A program made the position numbers and the translations under genes. A DNA stretch of 17,500 bases, taken from assembly GCA_905221605.1 (NCBI GenBank), contig CAJNDS010002501.1, forward strand, positions 652,501 to 670,000. The letters run 5' to 3'. The notes under the pieces are model-generated. The model saw only the letters and a program-made list of their open reading frames with translations, ran no database searches and had not been told where the DNA came from. The stretch is from Symbiodinium natans. Its lineage: Eukaryota; Sar; Dinophyceae; Suessiales; Symbiodiniaceae. How positions within the stretch are numbered: the stretch's first letter is position 1; every line of letters starts with the position of its first letter. This document shows positions 10,701 to 16,801 of the stretch, one piece after another.

Positions 10701-11235
10701 AATTCCTGCGTCGAACTCGTGGCACTCGTGCTTGCATTCACCCACGGAAATTGTGAGGTTCGCAAAATGCCTTCAATTGGGGTGGCTGGTTGGCTGCTTT
10801 ACCTGCAAGCCTGAACGAGACAGCAAATCAGCGAATTTGACGCACATTCACCGGTTCCAGATCAAAACCCTAAACCCTAAACCCTAAACCTAAAACCCTA
10901 AACCCTAAAACCCTAAACCCTAAACTGCCCTTCCTACTTCGAAGCAAGGGTTTAGGGTTTAGGGTTTAGGGTTTAGGGTTTAGGGTTTAGGGTTTAGGGT
11001 TTAGGGTTTAGGGTTTAGGGTTTAGGGTTTCGGGCTTCGGGTTTCGGGTTTAGGGTTTAGGGTTCAGGGTTTAGGGTTTAGGGTTAGGGTTTAGGGTTTG
11101 GGGCTTAGGGCTTAGGGCTTAGGGCGTAGGGCTTAGGGCTTAGGGCTGAGGGTTTAGGACTACAGCAAACTTGCCGAAACTTGCCGGTTCCGGGTCCATG
11201 TCAGAAACCAGCAATATTGCCATGCATTCGCTTCC
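7724..11235 (-). CDS. Exon cluster 2: unresolved exons including a membrane segment
   Basis: Minus-strand spacers between heptamer arrays hold short open segments that look coding. The best are the two-pass hydrophobic exon at 8283-8405 and the exon at 10261-10342. Phases agree locally (8486-8526 into 8283-8405; 11209-11235 into 10746-10802) but not across the whole stretch, so exons are missing or some boundaries are wrong. It could be the continuation of cluster 3, the start of cluster 1, or a separate gene. Confidence 0.45.
7788..7890 (+). repeat. TTTAGGG array
   Basis: Fourteen units with occasional TTTAGCG and TTCAGGG. Confidence 0.97.
7951..7971 (-). CDS. Possible 21-nt microexon
   Basis: Follows a good polypyrimidine acceptor (TCTGTCTCTGTGTCTTTAG) and precedes GTTTAG on the minus strand. 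The 21 bases read GSSWQFA or, in another frame, EFLAVC. A further possible 20-nt exon lies at 7907-7926. Confidence 0.35.
8045..8278 (+). repeat. Compound array: TTTAGGG, GGGCTTA block, TCTAGGG block
   Basis: TTTAGGG units, eight to nine GGGCTTA units (8069-8126), an AAACGAGGG interruption, TTTAGGG units, seven TCTAGGG units (8195-8241), then TTTAGGG. Each variant forms an uninterrupted run. Confidence 0.97.
8283..8405 (-). CDS. Exon with two membrane segments
   Basis: 123 nt on the minus strand with acceptor CCCCAG and donor GTTTTC. It completes the AGG codon of 8486-8526 and reads GVLGLPFLACLGIAASALSA, then TFLALGVVAFDAVMILLGGW: about 40 residues, nearly all hydrophobic and small, enough for two tightly spaced membrane helices. 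High third-position GC. The protein identity is unknown. Confidence 0.72.
8408..8475 (+). repeat. TTTAGGG array, imperfect
   Basis: Nine units with single-base variants. Confidence 0.92.
8486..8526 (-). CDS. Exon, GKAHNRLFPRIFA(R)
   Basis: 41 nt on the minus strand with acceptor ACCTCAG and donor GTTATT after GCAAG. Basic; joins 8283-8405 in phase just before its membrane segment, as a positive-inside flank would. Phase with 8628-8700 is not resolved. Confidence 0.55.
8555..8627 (-). repeat. CCCTAAA array
   Basis: Ten units. The last provides the GTTTAG donor of exon 8628-8700, so the roughly 100-nt intron is mostly heptamer. Confidence 0.97.
8628..8700 (-). CDS. Exon, AKKCKTKGVQTWSLSCGPR
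   Basis: 73 nt on the minus strand with acceptor CATGTCAG and donor GTTTAG. It reads AKKCKTKGVQTWSLSCGPRP, then RRICG. Basic and cysteine-containing, with CCCTAAA to its left and a long TTTAGGG array to its right. Confidence 0.58.
8708..8824 (+). repeat. TTTAGGG array, perfect
   Basis: About 16 uninterrupted units. Confidence 0.99.
8827..8876 (-). CDS. Possible exon with an 18-bp tandem repeat (LLMHRL)
   Basis: Minus-strand frame AEVLLMHRLLLMHRLLPE after acceptor ATGGCAG. The 18-bp unit repeats at 8828-8868 (2.3 copies) and preserves the frame. The lower boundary is unclear. Confidence 0.42.
8880..9030. other. Polypyrimidine-rich tract, possible exon 8936-8991
   Basis: C-rich on the plus strand (runs of 5-9 C). 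On the minus strand, VTQGLEANGSTGGGRGWG lies between an AG and a consensus-like donor GTAAGG at 8935. Low sequence complexity weakens the call. Confidence 0.4.
9209..9252 (-). CDS. Exon, LKERLCRFRLMHRR
   Basis: 44 nt on the minus strand with acceptor AAAAAG and donor GTACCT. Strongly basic with high third-position GC. Starts needing one base and ends in phase 0. The 9031-9208 stretch beside it has only decayed heptamer traces. Confidence 0.52.
9266..9335 (+). repeat. TTTAGGG array, imperfect
   Basis: Units TTTGGGG, TTTAGGG and TTAGGG. Decayed G-rich heptamer sequence continues to about 9480 with no exon seen. Confidence 0.88.
9485..9588 (+). repeat. Scattered TTTAGGG units
   Basis: Interrupted short runs, best at 9536-9588. 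Confidence 0.75.
9641..9664 (-). CDS. Possible 24-nt exon with a GTAAGT donor
   Basis: Minus-strand segment between ACAG and GTAAGTAGC, the best donor consensus in the window. It reads GEVWCSLP in phase 0. The preceding candidate at 9704-9747 leaves a gap of only 39 nt, short for an intron. Confidence 0.42.
9704..9747 (-). CDS. Possible exon, FRMALIRGLCVLLL
   Basis: 44 nt on the minus strand with acceptor TTTTCAG and donor GTTATA. Hydrophobic, perhaps part of a membrane segment. Confidence 0.42.
9766..9935 (-). repeat. CCCTAAA array, decayed
   Basis: CCCTAAA, CCCCAAA, CCCGAAC and CCGGAAC units with indels. No exon. Confidence 0.85.
9938..10051. mobile_element. Perfect 31-bp inverted repeat with flanking 9-bp direct repeats
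   Basis: Arms at 9950-9980 and 10014-10044 are exact reverse complements (TGGTTGTCAAAATTATGG onward), with a 33-nt loop. CAACTAAAT occurs at both edges (9938-9946 and 10043-10051), like a target-site duplication, though the right copy overlaps the arm by two bases. ATGGTCCCTTTTT in the arm recalls ATGGTCCCTTATTTT of the other family. Confidence 0.75.
10052..10110 (-). repeat. CCCTAAA-like sequence, decayed
   Basis: CCCCAAA, CCCTCAA, CCCTGAA and similar units. Confidence 0.75.
10122..10145 (-). CDS. Possible 24-nt exon, ECCPCFPQ
   Basis: Minus strand between GTATAG and GTACTC. With the base left by 10261-10342 it reads E-CCPCFPQ and leaves one base. Supported by phase and splice sites only. 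Confidence 0.38.
10178..10240 (-). repeat. CCCTAAA array
   Basis: Nine units, three of them CCCCGAA or CCCTGAA. Confidence 0.94.
10261..10342 (-). CDS. Exon, DSTQYLAKAQNDRQLIVCDM
   Basis: 82 nt on the minus strand with acceptor GACTAAG and donor GTGGGT. It reads DSTQYLAKAQNDRQLIVCDM, then QGSTAAQ; high third-position GC. CCCTAAA lies on the left and TTTAGGG on the right. No family recognised. Confidence 0.66.
10367..10520 (+). repeat. TTTAGGG array, imperfect
   Basis: Many units with deletions (TTTAGG, GGTTTGG) and variants. Confidence 0.93.
10521..10745. other. Spacer with a candidate terminal exon (10634-10705, minus)
   Basis: On the minus strand, after GACGCAG at 10706, the frame EFCGGQGELDPSCYIIAFLL runs on to a TAG at 10634-10636. 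A second frame over the same bases is also open, and the phase left by 10746-10802 favours that one. Nothing else recognised. Confidence 0.3.
10746..10802 (-). CDS. Exon, KAANQPPQLKAFCEPHNF
   Basis: 57 nt on the minus strand with acceptor GCTTGCAG and donor GTGGGT. It accepts the base left by 11209-11235 (G-KAANQPP) and leaves one base. Confidence 0.52.
10863..10926 (-). repeat. CCCTAAA array
   Basis: Nine units. It faces the TTTAGGG array at 10947 across only 20 bp of unique DNA. Confidence 0.96.
10947..11160 (+). repeat. TTTAGGG array with a terminal GGGCTTA block
   Basis: About 12 perfect units, then TTTCGGG variants, then GGGCTTA units (11101-11150) including one GGGCGTA. The same order, with a GGGCGTA, occurs at 8045-8126. 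Confidence 0.97.
11209..11235 (-). CDS. Possible 27-nt exon, KRMHGNIA
   Basis: Minus strand between CGCCAG and GTTTCT. One base in and one base out; it fits 10746-10802. Confidence 0.4.
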
Positions 11236-11458
11236 CTGGCGTTTATAAGGCAATAATATGGGGGCTTCCAAAATTAGGGTGCCATATGGGGGTCCTTCTT
11301 ACGCAAGAATCCTACTATGTGGGGTCGATATTCAGGGTCCCTTTTTGTCGGGAACTCCCATATGAAACAACTTGTCTACCTCGATTGTTCGCCAACCCGA
11401 AAAATTTAGACTTGACCTCCCCAAACCGTGTTAACTCTGACCTGCGCTCGTTTGGGAG
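11236..11458. other. Spacer, no convincing exon
   Basis: Contains an imperfect inverted repeat (CATATGGGGGTCC at 11283, GGAACTCCCATATG at 11351). The 127-codon plus frame and 69-codon minus frame across it run into heptamer DNA and look non-coding. Confidence 0.45.
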
Positions 11459-11512
11459 GTTTAGGGTTGCGGGTCTAGGGTTTAGGGTTTCGGGGCTTAG
11501 GATTTTGTGGTT
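11459..11512 (+). repeat. TTTAGGG array, imperfect
   Basis: Seven units including GGGTTGC, GGGTCTA and GGGGCTTA. Confidence 0.85.
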
Positions 11513-11540
11513 CACGGCCACCACGATTTCGGGTTCTTAC

Positions 11541-11670
11541 GCTGATGTTCAGGGTCGCACTTGACTGATGCTGCGAAGAAAAAAGTCGTTGCGCACCTTG
11601 AAAATAGAAAATGGGGTGCTGGTCGATCAGAGAGTCCAACAGTGGGTGCCCGGTCTCTTTGAAAACCACC
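11541..11670 (-). CDS. Exon, VVFKETGHPLLDSLIDQHP
   Basis: 130 nt on the minus strand with acceptor CAGCCAG and donor GTAAGA. It reads VVFKETGHPLLDSLIDQHPI, then FYFQGAQRLF and further. Embedded at 11571-11596 is GTGCGC ... CTTTTTTCTTCGCAG, which looks like a 26-nt intron with a good polypyrimidine tract. Because the frame is open straight through and 26 nt is exceptionally short, I annotate one continuous exon and flag the alternative. Confidence 0.62.
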
Positions 11671-14600
11671 CTGGCTGGCCGCAGAAGCCTAGGTAGATTT
11701 ACAGGAAGGGTACCCTTTTTTGTGGGGTATAGGGTTTAGGGTTTAGGGTTTAGGGTTTAGGGTTTAGGGTTTAGGGTTTAGGGGTTTAGGGGCTTAGGGG
11801 TTTAGGGTTTAGGGTTTAGGGGGTTTAGGGTTTAGGGTTTAGGGTTTAGGGTTTAGGGTTTAGGGTTTAGGGTTTAGGGTTTAGGGTTTAGGGTTTAGGG
11901 TTTAGGGGCCACCAAGAAGCCAATGACGTCCACGTGTGGTCAGGGTTAGGACTCCTTCCTTCAGCTGCACGTCTTCCACGCACATGGAACCTGTGCTGAA
12001 CTTGGAGCCCTAGGAAAAGTTATACTCTTAGCTGTTCCTTTAGGAGTTAAAGTACCCCTAAGGCCTAAACCCTAAACCCTAAACCCCAAACACTAAACCC
12101 TAAACCCTATATCAACCCTAAACCCTAAGCCCTATTTCCAAGTATCCCCCAAGGAGCGATATGCCAAGTGGGGCAGGACGGCAAAGAGCAAGAAGGACAG
12201 CAAGAGATCAATGCCGAACGCTGGTGCATTCCTCGGATGGCCCTTAAAGGTTTAGGTTTAGGGTTTCGGGTTTAGGGTTTAGGGTTTAGGGTTTAGGGTT
12301 TAGGGTTTACTATGACCCAAGAAGGGGCAAAAAAGAAATATCCGAAGGGCCTACCGAGATGCAGGAGGGATGCATCGCAGCCGGTTCTGTCGGCTGTGAC
12401 GACCATACCTGGGCTTTGGGGGAAGCTGCAGGAAGCTTGAGGAGCCCCGCTCATGCTGTGTCTGTGTTTCTAAAGGGCTTAGGGCTTAGCCTGGGTTTAG
12501 GGTTTAGGGTTTAGGGTTTAGGGCTCAGGGTTTAGGGTTTAGGGTTTAGGGTTTCGGGTTTAGGGTGTAGGGTGTAGGGTGTAGGGCTTAGGGTTTAGGG
12601 TTTAGGGCTACCTATGCAAGTTTGGGAACTTGTACCAGCACAAGCAACAGCAATTTACCACCGTCCGGTCGGGGTGCGCCACCAGAGCGCTTTGCAGGGA
12701 AGGCACTCGCTGCTTCCTAGGCCCGGGAGTAACCTAGGAATAAAAAGGGTGCCCTTGTTGGTTTTAAGGGGAATCTAAGGGAACCCTAAACCCTAAACCC
12801 TAAACCCTAAACCCGAAACCCCAAACCCTAAACCCTAAACCCTAAAAAAGATTAATAATAAAAGGCCTACTCCCGGTCCTAGCTTCCGTATTCAGCAGCG
12901 TAGTTATTTCCGTCGCAGCGGTTGCAAAATCTCTGAAGGCTCAGCTGGCCAACAAAGGAACCTTACTCTTTCGGTTTAGGGTTTAGGGTTTAGGGTTTAG
13001 GGTTTAGGGTTTAGGGTTTAGGGTTTAGGGTTTAGGGTTTAGGGTTTAGGGTTTAGGGTTTAGGGTTTAGGGTTTAGGGTTTAGGGTTTAGGGTTTAGGG
13101 TTTAGGGTTTAGGGTTTAGGGTTTAGGGTTTAGGGTTTAGGGTTTAGGGTTTAGGGTTTAGGGTTTAGGGTTTAGGGTTTAGGGTTTAGGGTTTAGAGTT
13201 TAGGGCTTAGGGCTTAGGGCTTAGGGCTTAGGGCTTAGGGTTTAGGGTTTAGGGTTTAGGGTTTAAATTTAAGGTTTCAACAGCGGGGGAAAGCCGAACA
13301 AACCCTAAGAACCCTAAGATCCCGAAGTATACACTCCGAACTCCGAACATCCTGAGTTTTCCTACAAAAGTAAGGACGCCCCCCTCCACCAAAAAAACAG
13401 CAAACTAGCTATAAAATCACATAAGAAACCCTAAACCCTAAACCCTACACCCTACACCCTAAACCCTACACCCTAAACCCTAAACCCGAAACCCTAAACC
13501 CTAAACCCTAAACCCTAAACCCCAAACCCTTGCTATGTCGCAGTCAGGAGCCTGGCTCACAATCCTCGCAGCGTAGGAGGGATCCCTGTACAAGCCTGGA
13601 CTTGCAATGGGGGGCGGCATGTTTCCCTGGAAGCCCTAAATCCTAAACCCTAAACCCTAAACCCTAAACCCTAAAGGTTCCTAGAGATCCTAATAGGGAG
13701 TTAGAGGGCTTAGGGCTTAGGGTTTAGGGTTGTCTTGAGACTTCTGTTGCCAATTTGTAGATCAGATGGAAGAAGATTCCCGAAATCCTAAACCACAAAC
13801 CCGAAACCCTAAACCCTAAACCCCAAACAATAAACCTCAAACCCTAAACCCTAAATCCTAAACCCTACATCCTAAACCCTAAACCCCAAACCCTAAACCC
13901 TAAACCCCCCAATGCAAAATCTCGGCACTTCTTGCCAGGCGGGCAGAAGCCCTCCTCGCACCGCACTCCAGTAAACGGGGTGCTGCAGGTGCACGCGCCG
14001 TTTCCGTAGACGTTCATCCGAGGGCCATCTAAGACGGTGCCTCTTGGGGTTTGGGGTTTAGGGTTTAGGGTTTAGGGTTTGGGGTTTAGGGTTTAGGGTT
14101 TAGGGTTTAGGGTTTAGGGTTTAGGGTTTAGGGTTTAGGGTTTAGGGTTTAGGGTTATTTGGGCAGCACATCAGCACATCACAAGCCACAGACCCCACAT
14201 GACACCGCACGTCTAGCAGCAGACCCCAGATGACCTCGGTAGAACTTAACCCTGCTCCGGCTAAACCCTATGTCCCGAAACCCTAATTATAAGCCTTTTT
14301 GCTTTCTGTCTAGACCCAAAGCCCTGAAACCTTAAACCCCCCCACCCACCCTAAACCATAAAATCTAAACCTTTCCATCATATATGAATTTAAATACCTT
14401 AGTGAAAGCCTTAGTGATCTTCCTGGACAAGACACACATCTTCGTGGGCAAGGCACACAGGCCAAAACTTCGTGAGGCGCAAATCTTCGTGGGCAAGGCA
14501 CAAATCTGCGTGGGCAAGGCACTAATCTGCGCTGGCAAGGTGCATATCTTCGTGGGCAAGGCACAAATCTTCGTGGGCAAGGCACAAATCTTCGTGGGCA

Positions 14601-16767
14601 AGACACAAGTCTTCGTGTGCAAGTTCCGTTTTGAGGCTTTATGCCTTTGAGGCGTGTGGTGAAGCGCCTAGGGAATGGAGTCTAAGGTTTCTGGATTGAG
14701 TGAAACCCATATGTTTTCTTAATGTCATGGGATCCTTTGGGCAGGTGGGTATACTCCCGTCGCTTGACAAGCTGCTTGACTAGTGAAAGGTCGAACGTGA
14801 AATGCTGAACTCTAAACCCTAAACCCGAAACTCTAGACCCCAAACCTCCCCAAACCTCCCCAAACCTCCCCAAACCCACAGTCATCCAGCCGCAGCCTGC
14901 CTCTCGCAAGGGAATCGTCGCCGCAAGTGCCGCGGCCAGAGCAGGCCTCTGTGTCTGGCACTCCTGCCAAGAGTACACTGCACGCCCGAGCCTAACCCTA
15001 AACCCAAAACCCTGAACCCTAAACCCTAAACCCGAAACCCTAAACCCTAAACCCTAAACCCAAACATTCAGGACCTCTGCAATATACCCAAACATATGAG
15101 ATTCCCGCGTTGAAAAGATAGCCCAAATGAAAAAAATCCCAGCATGCGATTCAAACTCCATCCTTGGCAGCCCTAAACCCTAAACCCTAAACCCTAAACC
15201 CTAAACCCTAAACCCTAAACCCTAAACCCTAAACCCTAAACCCTAAACGCCAGTGCTCAGTGGTTTTCATCAGCCGATCCTGGGCACGCCGAGCACTTCC
15301 TTATGATCTCTTCTGCTGGAACTGAAACCTGGAAAGGGTCAGAGTCTAGGGTTTAGGGTTTAGGGTTTAGGGTTTAGGGTTTAGGGTTTAGGGTTTAGGG
15401 TTTAGGGTTTAGGGTTTAGGGTTTAGGGTTTAGGGTTTAGGGTTTAGGGTTTAGGATTTAGGGCGGGTCTTCGGATGTTCTGAGGGTAGTTTCATGGGCC
15501 CTTAATATGGTCCCTACCCTCCCTTAAAGGGTTCTGATGTATGGGCACAGGTTTAAGGGTCAAGAAACCGCAAAGAGTTCAGGGTGTAGGATTCTGATGT
15601 TCCCCCGTATACCAACAGTCCTTAAAACCCTAAACCCTAAACCCTAAACCCTAAACCCAAAACCCTAAACCCTAGACTCTGACCCTCCCCTAAGTTTAGG
15701 ATTTTGCACCCAAAGCCCCGAAGGGTGCATAGGTCCTAGCCACCAAGGAACATTCAAAAACTATTTAGGGCTTAGGGTTTAGGGTTTAAGGTTTAGGGTT
15801 TAGGGTTTAGGGCTTAGGGTTTTTAACGTTAAAAAACCTTAAATTCCACCGAGGAACATTGATCTTCAGTGGATCGAAGTATCCCCGGCTGCAGGCGGAG
15901 CAATCCGACAGAGAGTGCCCGACAAAGCAGGTGCAAACGCCCAGGGAAAGGCTGCATGCACCGCCTTTGGGCTCAGGGTTTAGGGTTCAGGGTTCAGGGT
16001 TTAGGGTTTAGGGCTCAGGGCTTAGGGCTTAGGGTTTAGGATTTTGATGTAGGGGCAGATACAAGAACTGTGGCTGGAAGGACCTACCTTTAACAAAACA
16101 TGACGGGTGTGGAGGTCAGGCCTTACACAGTGTCATGGCGTCCAGAATACACTACACCCGAAACCCTAAGCCCTAAACCCTAAAACCTGAACCCTGAACC
16201 CTAAACCCTAAACTCTAAACCCAAACCCTAAACCCTAAACCCAAAACCCTAAACCCTAAACTCTAGACTAGAGTTTGCTCACTGGGCGTCAAAGGGGCGT
16301 CCAGTGCATGCCTGGGGTAGTCGACAGTACCCGCTGTCAAAGTAGCGAACAGTCCCGCCATCCCGGTGACCTATAGCCTCCGGTTTGGGGTTTAGGGTTT
16401 AGGGTTTAGGGTTTAGGGTTTAGGGTTTAGGGTTTGGAGTTTTGGACTGAGGGTTTTAGTTGCAGCAGCCCACTGGTTGAAACGAAACGGTGACCTTTTT
16501 CTGTTAATGGGAACTAGAGGAGAAGCGAACTCTCCCCCCTCTCCCCCCCCCCCCCCCCCCCAAAAAAAGAAAAAGATAAAAGAAGGCAATATGGATGCCA
16601 TTGGAGGTTCCTAGCAGCTGTCAAGAGGTCCAGGTCACCATCCAAGTCGCCGTCTGCAAAGAAGAAGGTTTCGCCAATTTCCAGGTGCGGAAGCTGATCC
16701 GGAAGGAGCGGGAAGTGGCTTGCGTTGACTTCCTTGGACTTGCTTAAGAACCCCCCCCCCCAAAAAA

Positions 16768-16801
<34 letters not shown>

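Noticed and set aside
11181-11564. 127-codon plus-strand frame
   Set aside because: Runs through TTTAGGG DNA and antisense to exon 11541-11670; no family resemblance.
9209-12408. Shared words GATGCATCGCAG and CGGCTGTGTCGGTTCCGG-like near 9209-9245 and 12366-12400, in permuted order
   Set aside because: Short, in permuted order and on opposite strands, inside two unrelated exons; chance similarity of GC-rich sequence is the simpler explanation.
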